The notes under the pieces are model-generated. The model was not told the origin of the DNA. It saw only the letters and a list, made by a program, of their open reading frames with translations, and did not search any database. 46,523 bases of DNA from an uncultured Rhodospirillales bacterium (GTDB taxonomy: Bacteria; Pseudomonadota; Alphaproteobacteria; Acetobacterales; Acetobacteraceae): contig CAIMSN010000117.1 of NCBI GenBank assembly GCA_903844135.1, positions 1-46,523 on the forward strand, in the 5' to 3' direction. Made by a program: the position numbers and the translations under genes. Shown piece by piece: positions 18,605-26,626 of the stretch (position 1 is the stretch's first letter; the number at the start of each line of letters is the position of its first letter).

Positions 18605-19630
18605 ATGCCGGATGGTGTCGTCGATCGCGCAGCCCGGGCCCCAAGCCGGGCGCCAAGCCTGGCGCCAAGCCTGGCGCCAAGCCTGGCGTCCGGCCTGCGT
18701 CACGACTGGACCGAGGCCGAGGTCCGCGCCCTGATGGGGCTGCCGTTCCCGGAGCTGATGTTCCAGGCCCAGACCGCGCACCGGACGCATTTCGATCCGC
18801 GCGACGTGCAGATCTCCACCCTGCTGTCGATCAAGACCGGCGGCTGCCCGGAGGATTGCGCGTACTGTCCGCAGAGCGCCGCGCTCGAGGCGCCGATCAA
18901 GGCGACCCGGCTGATGGCGGTGGATGCGGTGCTGGCCGAGGCGCGGGCGGCCAAGGCGGCTGGCGCCAGCCGGTTCTGCATGGGGGCGGCCTGGCGCTCG
19001 CCCAAGGACCACGATCTGGAGACGGTGTGCGCCATGGTCGAAGGCGTGAAGGCGCTGGGCATGGAAAGCTGCGTCACGCTCGGCATGCTCGACGCGGCGC
19101 AGGCCGGACGCCTGCGCACGGCGGGCCTCGACTACTACAACCACAATCTCGACACCTCGCCAGAGTTCTACGGCGAGATCATCACCACCCGCACCTACCA
19201 GGAGCGGCTCGATACGCTGGCTTGCGTGCGCGAGGCCGGCATCAACGTGTGCTGCGGCGGGATCGTCGGCATGGGCGAGACGATCGACGACCAGGCCAGC
19301 CTGATCGCCACCCTGGCCGCCCTGCCCAGACATCCGGAGAGCGTGCCGATCAACATGCTGGTGCGTGTCGCCAACACCAGGCTGGCCGCGGCGGAGGCGG
19401 TCGATCCGATCGATTTCGTCCGGGTGATCGCGGCGGCGCGGATCACCATGCCGGCCAGCCATGTCCGTCTGTCCGCCGGCCGCGAGGGCATGAGCGACGA
19501 GACCCAGGCGCTGTGCTTCCTGGCCGGCGCGAACTCGATCTTCTATGGCGAGAAACTGCTCACCACGCCGAACCCGAGCGAGAATCGCGACATGCGGCTC
19601 ATCGCCCGGCTGGGAATGCGCCCGGTGTGA
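18605..19630 (+). CDS. bioB: biotin synthase
   Basis: Radical-SAM enzyme that inserts sulfur into dethiobiotin, 341 residues from the ATG at 18605 (GAGGGGA upstream). The SAM cluster cysteines are Cys81, Cys85 and Cys88 in [48 protein letters not shown] and the C-terminal [14 protein letters not shown] are diagnostic. An unusual N-terminal extension (residues 11-30) is built from APSL-type four-residue units encoded by a 12-bp tandem repeat at 18638-18697. A GTG at 18581 is an alternative start. No other bio genes are visible, so biotin genes are dispersed. Confidence 0.96.
   Translation: MPDGVVDRAARAPSRAPSLAPSLAPSLASGLRHDWTEAEVRALMGLPFPELMFQAQTAHRTHFDPRDVQISTLLSIKTGGCPEDCAYCPQSAALEAPIKATRLMAVDAVLAEARAAKAAGASRFCMGAAWRSPKDHDLETVCAMVEGVKALGMESCVTLGMLDAAQAGRLRTAGLDYYNHNLDTSPEFYGEIITTRTYQERLDTLACVREAGINVCCGGIVGMGETIDDQASLIATLAALPRHPESVPINMLVRVANTRLAAAEAVDPIDFVRVIAAARITMPASHVRLSAGREGMSDETQALCFLAGANSIFYGEKLLTTPNPSENRDMRLIARLGMRPV
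18638..18697 (+). repeat. 12-bp tandem repeat in bioB N-terminus
   Basis: Three perfect units of GCGCCAAGCCTG (18650-18685) are flanked by two degenerate units (GCCCCAAGCCGG before, GCGTCCGGCCTG after). The unit length is a multiple of three, so gain or loss of units would lengthen or shorten the APSL-rich leader of BioB without a frameshift. Confidence 0.9.
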
Positions 19631-19745
19631 CAAAGTCGAGACCGGTCGAGGCCACATAAAGATCCTTTCCCGCGTCCCGATGTTTTATGGTCCTTCGCCG
19701 CCGGCAATGGTTCGAACCCGATCCAAGGCGGCGACGGAGAATTGA

Positions 19746-21350
19746 ATGCGCGGACGGGGCGGCGGGAACCGGGGCATCAAGGCGATCGCCTGCCTGCTGT
19801 TCGTCGTCCTGCACGTCGCCGCGATCCGCCTCGGTCATGGCAGCGCCTCGCCGGCGAGCTACGCGTTCCTGATCGCGGCGCCGTGGATCGCCGTGTTCGC
19901 CTGCCTGCGCTTTGCACGGCGCGACCGGGCGACCGTCAGGATCGCCTGGCTGCTGTTCGCCGGCGGCCTGGCGCTGTGGGGCTGCGGCATGATCGTCGCC
20001 GCCTGGTCCGACCTGGTGCGCGGCGCCTCGCCGCTGATCGCCAACGCCACCGACTTCTTCTATTTCTATTACGGCATCGGCATCATCCTGGCGCTCGGCC
20101 TGCCGGACAGCGGCGATCTGGTCCGCCGCTTTTTCTGGATCGATGCGCTGCAGGCCGGGCTGGCCGGCTATCTCGCCTACGTGGCGATCTTCGACGTGGC
20201 GCCGTTCTCCGGCGTCGCGTCGCATCCGGTCTCGGCCTCGCTGCTGGTGACGACCTACAACCTCGAGAACGCGATCCTGGTCGCCGCCGCCACCCTGCGC
20301 GTCCTGGGCCGCTCCGCCGATCCGCGGCGCCGCAGCTTCGATCGCTCCGCCCTGTGGTTCCTGCTCTGCTACGGATCCTGCGCCGCGCTCTACAACGCCT
20401 GGACCACCACCACGTCGTTCGCTGTCGGGCTCGACGAGATCCTGATCGACATCCCGTTCCTGGTGCTGGCGATGCGGCGCCCAGGCAACGGGCCGGGAAC
20501 CGACGCCATACCGGACACTTCACCGGGCGATTCACCGGGCGATTCACCGGGCGTTGGGCGGCACCGCCATCCGCTGACCCTGCTGGTGGACGGCGCGGCA
20601 CCGACCTTCTTCACCCTGGCGCTGCTGTCGCTCAGCTTCGTCGTCGCCCGCCGCCAGTTCGCGCTCGGCACGGTCGCGATGATGGTGGCGATGGGGCTGT
20701 ACGCCTTCCGCGCCGGTCTGCTGCAGGCCTACCATCTGCGCACCCAGGATGCGCTGGCCGCGGCCAGCGACCAGCTCCTGCGCCTGTCGCTGCAGGACGA
20801 TCTGACCGGGATTCCCAACCGGCGTGCCTTCAAGCAGGCGATCGAGCTCCTCTGGGCCGGGTGGCACGCCGACGCGTCGCCGCTCTGCCTGCTGCTGGTC
20901 GATATCGATCATTTCAAGTCGATCAACGACACGCTGGGGCACAAGGCAGGCGACGAGTGCCTCTTCCATGTCGCCGTCGCGCTGCGCGACGGCCTGGAGG
21001 GCGCCGGCGGCCAGGTATTCCGCTATGGTGGCGAGGAGTTCGCCGTCCTGCTGCCCGACCGGGCTCCCGACCAGGCCTGCCTGATCGCGGAGACTCTGCT
21101 GGACGCGGTGCGCCGGCTGCAGATCGTCAACCGGACCGCGTGCGGCGAGCATGTCACGATCAGCATCGGCGTCGCCGCGCGCACTCCGGCGATGCGGACC
21201 CCGACCGAATTGATGTCGGCCGCTGACAGGGCGCTCTATGTCGCCAAGAACGCCGGCCGCGACCAGGTGGCGTTCGGCCCTTCCGAACCCGGACCGGGAG
21301 ACGAGCCTCAAACCGCGCCCGCAGCGGCGGCCGCGCTCGCCGCGGGCTGA
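19746..21350 (+). CDS. membrane-bound diguanylate cyclase
   Basis: A 534-residue protein with about eight or nine hydrophobic segments over residues 10-340 (an integral-membrane sensor region without a recognised MASE name) and a C-terminal GGDEF domain that makes cyclic di-GMP. DDLTGIPNRRAFKQAIELL opens the domain, LLVDIDHFKSINDTLGHKAG follows, and the catalytic GGEEF is at about residues 428-432 in FRYGGEEFAVLL. No RxxD inhibitory site precedes it, so classical product inhibition is doubtful. Between helices lies an SPGD repeat loop encoded by a 12-bp tandem repeat (20519-20554). GGAG six bases before the ATG supports the start. Confidence 0.92.
   Translation: MRGRGGGNRGIKAIACLLFVVLHVAAIRLGHGSASPASYAFLIAAPWIAVFACLRFARRDRATVRIAWLLFAGGLALWGCGMIVAAWSDLVRGASPLIANATDFFYFYYGIGIILALGLPDSGDLVRRFFWIDALQAGLAGYLAYVAIFDVAPFSGVASHPVSASLLVTTYNLENAILVAAATLRVLGRSADPRRRSFDRSALWFLLCYGSCAALYNAWTTTTSFAVGLDEILIDIPFLVLAMRRPGNGPGTDAIPDTSPGDSPGDSPGVGRHRHPLTLLVDGAAPTFFTLALLSLSFVVARRQFALGTVAMMVAMGLYAFRAGLLQAYHLRTQDALAAASDQLLRLSLQDDLTGIPNRRAFKQAIELLWAGWHADASPLCLLLVDIDHFKSINDTLGHKAGDECLFHVAVALRDGLEGAGGQVFRYGGEEFAVLLPDRAPDQACLIAETLLDAVRRLQIVNRTACGEHVTISIGVAARTPAMRTPTELMSAADRALYVAKNAGRDQVAFGPSEPGPGDEPQTAPAAAAALAAG
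20519..20554 (+). repeat. 12-bp tandem repeat in diguanylate cyclase loop
   Basis: Three head-to-tail units: TTCACCGGGCGA twice, then TTCACCGGGCGT. They encode SPGD-SPGD-SPGV in a hydrophilic loop between membrane segments. The repeat is in frame, so unit changes would only alter loop length. Confidence 0.9.
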
Positions 21351-21365
21351 CTGGCCCCGACCAGA

Positions 21366-21407
21366 GGCGGCCCAGACCAGGCGGCCCAGATCAGGCGGCC
21401 CCGATCA
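21366..21407. repeat. 14-bp tandem repeat between convergent genes
   Basis: Three units: GGCGGCCCAGACCA, GGCGGCCCAGATCA and GGCGGCCCCGATCA. The repeat lies just past the diguanylate cyclase stop, and its last three bases are the stop codon of the convergent luciferase-like gene, so unit changes there could move or remove that stop. Confidence 0.85.
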
Positions 21408-22433
21408 CGCGGCGCGCATCCGCGGCGCGACCGCGCCGCCGAGCAGCGCGGTCGAGCGCAGCATGGCGTCATGGTCGCCGGACGCCGGGCTCATCTGGAA
21501 ATTGGTCCGCGCGACGCCGCCCAGGGTTTCGTTCATGCGCACGAGCTTGGCGGTCACCGTCTCCGGGTCGCCGACCAGGAACGCACCCGACGGGCTGCAC
21601 AGCGCGTCGAACTGGGCCCGGGAGGGCGGCCCCCAGCCGCGCTCCTTCGAGATCTGGCTGAACATGTGGAACCAGCCTTTGTAGAATACGTCGCGGGCCT
21701 GCGCGTCGGTGTCGGCGACGAAACCCATCGCATGGATGCCGACCTTGAGGCGCTCGGGCGGATGCGAGGCGGCGCGCCCGGCCTCGCGATACAGGTCGAC
21801 CAGCGGCCGGAAGCGGTCGAAGCTGCCGCCGATGATGGCGATCATCATCGGCAGCCCGAGCGTGCCGGCGCGGACCGCCGAGTCCGGCGTGCCGCCGATG
21901 CCGAGCCAGATCGGCAGGGGCTCCTGGACCGGGCGTGGAAACACCCCCTGCCCGGTCAGCGCCGGCCGGAACCGGCCGGACCAGACCGGATGGGCGGTGT
22001 CGCGCAGCGCGAGCAGCAGGGACAGTTTCTCCGCGAGCAGCGCATCGTAGTCGTCGAGCGGCAGGCCGAACAGCGGGAAGGCGTCGACGAACGAGCCACG
22101 ACCGGCGACGATCTCCGCCCTGCCGCCGGACAACAGGTCCAGCGTGGCGAAATCCTGAAAGGTGCGGACCGGGTCGGCGGCGCTCAGCACGGTGACCGCG
22201 CTGTGCAGGCGGATGGTCCGGGTGCGCATCGCGCTTGCGGCCAGCAGGACCGCGGGCGAGGCGTCGATGAAGTCGGCGCGGTGATGCTCGCCGATTCCGA
22301 ACGAGTCCAGCCCGGCGCGGTCGGCCGCCTCGACCTCCTCGATCAGCCTGGCCATGCGCAGCGCGGGCGGGGGTGCCTGGCCGGTCGCGTGATCCGGCAC
22401 CAAGGCCGCGAAACTGTCGATCCCGATCTGCAT
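21405..22433 (-). CDS. LLM-class flavin-dependent oxidoreductase
   Basis: A luciferase-like monooxygenase of 342 residues using reduced flavin; the substrate is unknown. The TIM-barrel family marks are DRAGLDSFGIGEHHRADFI, SPAVLLAASAMRTRTIRLH, SAVTVLSAADPVRTFQDFAT, LDLLSGGRAEIVAGRGSFV and GIGGTPDSAVRAGTLGLPM. The C-terminal region ends MRAA at a stop codon shared with a 14-bp tandem repeat. The gene is convergent with the diguanylate cyclase gene. The ATG at 22433 is followed by the expected MQIGIDSFAAL strand. Confidence 0.9.
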   Translation of the reverse strand: MQIGIDSFAALVPDHATGQAPPPALRMARLIEEVEAADRAGLDSFGIGEHHRADFIDASPAVLLAASAMRTRTIRLHSAVTVLSAADPVRTFQDFATLDLLSGGRAEIVAGRGSFVDAFPLFGLPLDDYDALLAEKLSLLLALRDTAHPVWSGRFRPALTGQGVFPRPVQEPLPIWLGIGGTPDSAVRAGTLGLPMMIAIIGGSFDRFRPLVDLYREAGRAASHPPERLKVGIHAMGFVADTDAQARDVFYKGWFHMFSQISKERGWGPPSRAQFDALCSPSGAFLVGDPETVTAKLVRMNETLGGVARTNFQMSPASGDHDAMLRSTALLGGAVAPRMRAA

Positions 22434-22545
22434 GGACGCCCCCGCTTAAGCGCGCCAGTCTGACGCCTTAACAGGGCGTTGGCCACGGACGCGTGCGGCT
22501 GACGACAGGGCCGGCGTCGCGTTCCACGGCGGCAAGTCCCGGTAC

Positions 22546-23532
22546 TCAGGCCGAGCGGAGGCCGCCGACCGGCAGCATGTCCAGCAGGCGCCGGGCCAGC
22601 GCCCTGCCGCCCATCGCCGGGCGGGGGAACTGCGGCAGGCGGAGACCTCCACCGGCGAACCCGGACCTGCCACCCGGGTGGGCGCCGCCATGACGCGCCA
22701 CGGTCCGGATCATCGCCTTGGTGCGCAGCATGACCGGATCGGTGCCGGGCATGCGCGCGCGCACCACGTCCTGCCACAGGCAGAGATCGAGCCGGGAGCG
22801 GCGCATCAGCAGGTCGAACGCACGATCGGAGAGGTCCTTGTCGAGCCTGCTGCTGCCGCGCGCAGGACGGCCGGCGGCCTCGTTCAGGTGCCGGTAGCGG
22901 AACGGGCGCTGCAGCCAGCTCCGCAGATGATCGGCGAGATGGTCGTCCTCCATCACGTCCACCCAGTCGAACCGGGCCAGCCTGGCGCGCGCCGCCTCCA
23001 GCAGCGCCGCATCGTCGCGGGGATCGATGAAGCCCTGATCCGGGATCAGCTTGTGCGGCCAGAGCAGCATGCGCAGCGTCATGTTGTCGGTCTGGCAGGC
23101 GACCAGCGGATCGCTGAGGAAGATCTCCAGGTTCTGGTGCGACCGCTCGATCACCCGGCTCCAGCGTCCCCAGCCCTGCAGCATCCTGGGCGTCCGCGAC
23201 CGCCAGTAGCGATGGTGCGACAGGAGACGCGAGCAGGGCTCGCGCAGCACGGTCATGAACTGAGCGTCGGCGTAGCGCTCGAGCGTGGTGCCGAGCGAGA
23301 AATGGCCGTGGACGAAGTCACCGTCCGGCAGGTCGGAGGGGCGTTCGAACACCGAGGCGCGCGCCTCGTCGGACAGGCTGGAGAAATCGGAGAAGCCGCC
23401 GAACATGACGCGGTCGAAGCCCCCGACCGCACGACGCGGCGACAAGGTGTCGATCAGGCCGGCATTCAGTGACGTGCCGCTGCTCTTTGCGACATGCATG
23501 AAGACGAGGGTTCGCTGCGGCTCGAACGGCAT
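22546..23532 (-). CDS. sulfotransferase-family protein
   Basis: A 328-residue protein resembling sulfotransferase family 2. The 5'-phosphosulfate-binding loop is in LVFMHVAKSSGTSLNAGLID (about 9-28), and VLREPCSRLLSHHRYW is the 3'-phosphate-binding motif for PAPS. The polar middle and the Arg/Gly-rich C-terminus are less typical. The ATG at 23532 is chosen because homology begins there; a TTG at 23586 would add 18 residues. Such enzymes sulfate surface glycans or lipids. A CysQ-like phosphatase that could recycle the PAP product is encoded about 3 kb away (26627), but the two are not in an operon. The 134 bp upstream are AT-richer and likely hold its promoter. Confidence 0.82.
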   Translation of the reverse strand: MPFEPQRTLVFMHVAKSSGTSLNAGLIDTLSPRRAVGGFDRVMFGGFSDFSSLSDEARASVFERPSDLPDGDFVHGHFSLGTTLERYADAQFMTVLREPCSRLLSHHRYWRSRTPRMLQGWGRWSRVIERSHQNLEIFLSDPLVACQTDNMTLRMLLWPHKLIPDQGFIDPRDDAALLEAARARLARFDWVDVMEDDHLADHLRSWLQRPFRYRHLNEAAGRPARGSSRLDKDLSDRAFDLLMRRSRLDLCLWQDVVRARMPGTDPVMLRTKAMIRTVARHGGAHPGGRSGFAGGGLRLPQFPRPAMGGRALARRLLDMLPVGGLRSA

Positions 23533-23666
23533 GAGGGGAGGCGCTCCAGATAGCCTGGCCAATGTATGGACATTTCCTTTCTGCAATCGTTCTGTAACAT
23601 GACGGAAAGTATCGAACTGTCATCGAGATCGCAAAACTCCGTGAGCTCGTCGGGCCCGGAGGCGGA

Positions 23667-24047
23667 CTACTGGGCCACCAGGTCCCAGGCCTGCGCCTTC
23701 ACCTGGTTGCAGGCATTGCCCATCCCCTGCGCCTGGACCTGCTTGGCGAAGGACTCCGTCATGTCGGAGATCGAGCTCTTGTCGAAGCCAGGCCCGTGCT
23801 CCGCCAGGCATTGCGCCAGGATGTGCCCGGTCACCGGGCCGGTCTTCACCTTTCGCCCCTCGTCGCAGAAGCTCTTGCTCTCCGCGGTGAAGCGCTGCAG
23901 CCGCGAGAAATAAGTACAGCGTCCTGCCTCGTCCATCTGCGGCGGCGGCTGCAGGTAGGCCTGCTGGGCCAGGGCCGCCCCGGGCGCGCCGTGCACCACG
24001 GCCAGGCCGATCAGCAGCGTCAGAACCAGGCGGCGGTGTCTCATCAT
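23667..24047 (-). CDS. secreted four-cysteine protein, unknown
   Basis: A 126-residue protein with a clear signal peptide (RRLVLTLLIGLAVVHGAPGA, with likely cleavage after ALA at about residue 27), so it is probably periplasmic. The mature part has exactly four cysteines (44, 61, 80, 113), which could form two disulfides, and no recognised domain. Two adjacent ATG codons open the gene; either could be used. It is preceded at about 25-40 bp by CGCTAGACTGGCGCG, which is similar to a sequence ahead of the luciferase-like gene. Function unknown. Confidence 0.75.
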   Translation of the reverse strand: MMRHRRLVLTLLIGLAVVHGAPGAALAQQAYLQPPPQMDEAGRCTYFSRLQRFTAESKSFCDEGRKVKTGPVTGHILAQCLAEHGPGFDKSSISDMTESFAKQVQAQGMGNACNQVKAQAWDLVAQ

Positions 24048-24155
24048 CGGTCTCTTCGCTTGACGGCGCGCCAGTCTAGCGCCTGGCGCACATTGCCGAA
24101 ACGTCAGCGCGTCGTCACATAGGGTTGGCAAACGACGGAAGCCCGTGTCATCGCC

Positions 24156-24578
24156 CTGATCCAAGTCACCGCCCGGATCTCGCTCGACGAGGAGGAACTC
24201 AGCGAGTCGTTCCTGCGCGCGTCCGGCGCCGGCGGGCAGAACATCCAGAAGGTCGAGACCGCGGTCCAGCTCAGGTTCGATGCCAGGCGGTCTGGCAGCC
24301 TGCCGGATCCGGTGCGCGCGAGGCTGGAGCGGCTGGCCGGGCACCGGCTCACCAATGACGGCGTGATCGTGATCACCGCGCAGCGGCACCGCACCCGCGA
24401 GCGCAACCGGGTCGACGCTCTGGAGCGGCTGCTGGCGCTGATCCGCGAGGCCGCCCTGCCGCCGCCGCCGAAGCGGCGCGCCACCCGTCCGACGCTGGGC
24501 TCCAGGACCCGCCGGCTCGACGGCAAGACGCAACGCGGCGACACCAAGCGCCTGCGCGGTCGTCCGGACGCGGACTGA
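24156..24578 (+). CDS. arfB: alternative ribosome-rescue factor ArfB (YaeJ)
   Basis: Peptidyl-tRNA hydrolase that rescues ribosomes stalled without a stop codon. The release-factor-like domain carries GGQ in RASGAGGQNIQKVETAVQLR, followed by DPVRARLERLAGHRLTNDGV, and the C-terminal tail is strongly basic (RRLDGKTQRGDTKRLRGRP), as needed to enter the mRNA channel. No ATG, GTG or TTG lies in frame between the upstream stop (24120) and the GGQ motif. Starting at CTG 24156 gives 140 residues with GGQ at 26-28, matching the usual ArfB length and position, so a CTG start is proposed. No convincing ribosome binding site is seen near it; a sequencing error is the alternative. Confidence 0.82.
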   Translation: MIQVTARISLDEEELSESFLRASGAGGQNIQKVETAVQLRFDARRSGSLPDPVRARLERLAGHRLTNDGVIVITAQRHRTRERNRVDALERLLALIREAALPPPPKRRATRPTLGSRTRRLDGKTQRGDTKRLRGRPDAD

Positions 24579-24637
24579 ACCGCACCGGTTTCCCCCACCC
24601 CGCCTTGATTAAGGCTTGCCTGCTTAAGGATTGCCTC

Positions 24638-25498
24638 GTGTCCGACTACGTCAAACCTGCTCAGATCCTCGACAACATGGTCGAGAGCGGCCTGATCAAG
24701 ACCAGGCTGCCGGTGCTCGACCTGCTGGTGCGCGCGGTGCTCGCCGGCTCGTATCTCGCCTTCGTCACCTCGATGGCGTTCCTGATCGCGGCGCAGACCG
24801 GCCAGTTCGTGGTCGGCGCGCTGCTGTTCCCGGCCGGCTTCGCGCTGATCGTGGTGCTGGGCCTCGAACTGCTGACCGGCAATTTCGGCGTGCTGCCGAC
24901 CACCCTGTTCGCCGGCAAGATCGGCTGGGGGGCGATGCTGCGGAACTGGGGGCTGGTGTTCGTCGGCAACCTGGCCGGCAGCCTGCTCTATGCAGGCCTG
25001 TTCTGGATCGCCGCCACCGAGTTCGGCCATACCGGCGGCGGCCCGGTCGCCGACAAGCTGCGCGCGCTGGCGGTGAGCAAGACCACCGCCTACGAGGCGT
25101 TCGGCCTGGCCGGCCTGGTCACCGTGTTCGTCAAGGCGATCCTCTGCAACTGGATGGTCAGCCTGGGCTCGGTGATGGGCATGGCGTCCACCTCGACGGT
25201 CGGCAAGATCCTCGGCGCCTGGCTGCCGATCTTCATCTTCGTCAGCCAGGGCTACGAGCACAGCGTAGTCAACATGTTCGCCATCCCGGTGGGCATGATG
25301 CTCGGCGCGCCGGTGACGCTGGGCGACTGGTGGCTGTGGAACGAGATCCCGGTGACGCTGGGCAACGCCGTGGGCGCGTTCTTCCTGACCGGCGGCGCGC
25401 TGTATCTGAGCTATCGCCGCCACCCGGCCTCGCCGCAGGACGTCGCCTCCCCGCACGACCCGAGAGGCACCCGCCAGTACGCCGAAAGCAAGATCTGA
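24638..25498 (+). CDS. formate/nitrite transporter family protein
   Basis: A pentameric-channel family member of 286 residues with six membrane helices, moving formate, nitrite or a related small anion across the inner membrane. Characteristic text: VSDYVKPAQILDNMVESGLI, FALIVVLGLELLTGNFGVLP, AILCNWMVSLGSVMG and GYEHSVVNMFAIPVGMML, whose His belongs to the conserved channel region. The GTG at 24638 is chosen because AAGGA lies seven bases upstream; TTG at 24605 would add 11 residues. Strong hairpins follow the stop. It lies 59 bp after arfB, with no functional link evident. Confidence 0.9.
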   Translation: MSDYVKPAQILDNMVESGLIKTRLPVLDLLVRAVLAGSYLAFVTSMAFLIAAQTGQFVVGALLFPAGFALIVVLGLELLTGNFGVLPTTLFAGKIGWGAMLRNWGLVFVGNLAGSLLYAGLFWIAATEFGHTGGGPVADKLRALAVSKTTAYEAFGLAGLVTVFVKAILCNWMVSLGSVMGMASTSTVGKILGAWLPIFIFVSQGYEHSVVNMFAIPVGMMLGAPVTLGDWWLWNEIPVTLGNAVGAFFLTGGALYLSYRRHPASPQDVASPHDPRGTRQYAESKI

Positions 25499-25510
25499 AC
25501 GACCGGGGAT

Positions 25511-25550
25511 CCAAGGGGCGACCGCCCCTTGGCCTGCGGAGCCGCTTTTT
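25511..25550 (+). terminator. double-hairpin intrinsic terminator
   Basis: CCAAGGGGC-GACC-GCCCCTTGG is a perfect nine-pair stem, immediately followed by GCGG-AG-CCGC and TTTTT (25535-25550). It stands 12 bp after the transporter stop and ends one base before the stop codon of the convergent asparaginase gene. Confidence 0.8.
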
Positions 25551-26543
25551 CTACCGCGCCAACCCTCCCGCCGGCCTGATCCCCCCGACCTCGGTGCCCG
25601 CCCAGTTGCGCAGAACCGGCCGCACCAGACCCTCCAGCACGTCGCTCGCCGCCAGATAGCGCGCCGCGAGCGACGCCGCCGCCACCTCGGCAGCGCGCGA
25701 CGCGCCGTCGGCGCACTTCACCGCGATGCCGAGCCCGAACTCCGGCAGCGCCAGCACATGCACCCCTTCGGCGCCCATCTTGCTGAATACCGCGCCGCCG
25801 TATTGCTGCATCAGCACGGTGTCGAAGCGGCCGGGTCCGGCGACCAGCGCCGGGTTCGCCACCACCGCCGCGCGCAGGCGGGCGCAAGCGGCGGCGCGAT
25901 CGGCGGACAGTCCGGAACCGCTGCCGAAGCGGGCGAAGCCGGTGGCCAGGGAACGCAGCGCGATGGCGTAGGTCGGGATGCCGCAGCCGTCGATGGCGCG
26001 GTTGCGCTCATCCATCGCGGCGCCGGTGATCTCCGAAACGGCGGCGGTGGTGCGGCGCATGGCCGGGTGTTCGGGCTGCACATACCCGCTCACCGTATCG
26101 CCGGAGTCGCAGGCGAGGCAGACGAAGCCCGCATGCTTGCCGGAGCAGTTGTTGTGCAGCGCCGACGGGCGCTGGTTCCGCGAGGCCAGCGCAAGCTGAC
26201 CGTCGCGCGCGGTCGGCCAGTGCGTGCCGCATTCGAGGCAGTCCGGCGACTGCCCGGCCTTGGCCAGCATACCGGCGGCCACGGAAGCATGCTCCGGCAG
26301 CCCGACGTGCGAGGCGCACGCGAGCGCCAGCTCCTGGTCGTCGAGGCCGAGCCGGTCGGCGGCGCCGCTCTCGACCAGCGGCAGCGCCAGCAGCGCCTTG
26401 ACCGTCGAGCGGGTGAAGACCGGACGCTCGGCGTCGCCCGCCGCGAACAGCATCGTGCCGTCGGCATCGACCACCACGGCGCTGCCCGGATGACGCGATT
26501 CGACCGCGCCGCCACGCAGCACCTCGACCAGCAGCTCGTCCAT
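25551..26543 (-). CDS. type II asparaginase-family protein
   Basis: A 330-residue protein of the L-asparaginase II family (PF06089 type, distinct from the E. coli AnsA/AnsB fold). Motifs: VFTRSTVKALLALPLVESGA, ACASHVGLPEHASVA, LHNNCSGKHAGFVCLA, DGCGIPTYAIAL and GGAVFSKMGAEGVHVLALPE. No signal peptide, so it is likely cytoplasmic, hydrolysing asparagine. The ATG at 26543 has GGGGA close upstream; an ATG at 26609 would add 22 residues and run into the region shared with the divergent phosphatase gene. Confidence 0.9.
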   Translation of the reverse strand: MDELLVEVLRGGAVESRHPGSAVVVDADGTMLFAAGDAERPVFTRSTVKALLALPLVESGAADRLGLDDQELALACASHVGLPEHASVAAGMLAKAGQSPDCLECGTHWPTARDGQLALASRNQRPSALHNNCSGKHAGFVCLACDSGDTVSGYVQPEHPAMRRTTAAVSEITGAAMDERNRAIDGCGIPTYAIALRSLATGFARFGSGSGLSADRAAACARLRAAVVANPALVAGPGRFDTVLMQQYGGAVFSKMGAEGVHVLALPEFGLGIAVKCADGASRAAEVAAASLAARYLAASDVLEGLVRPVLRNWAGTEVGGIRPAGGLAR

Positions 26544-26626
26544 CTTGTCCCCGCTCTTGACCCTGTGGCGATGGCCCAGCATTGCTCGCGTCGTCGCTTC
26601 GGCCCGCATCAGGAGAGAGCCTCTAC

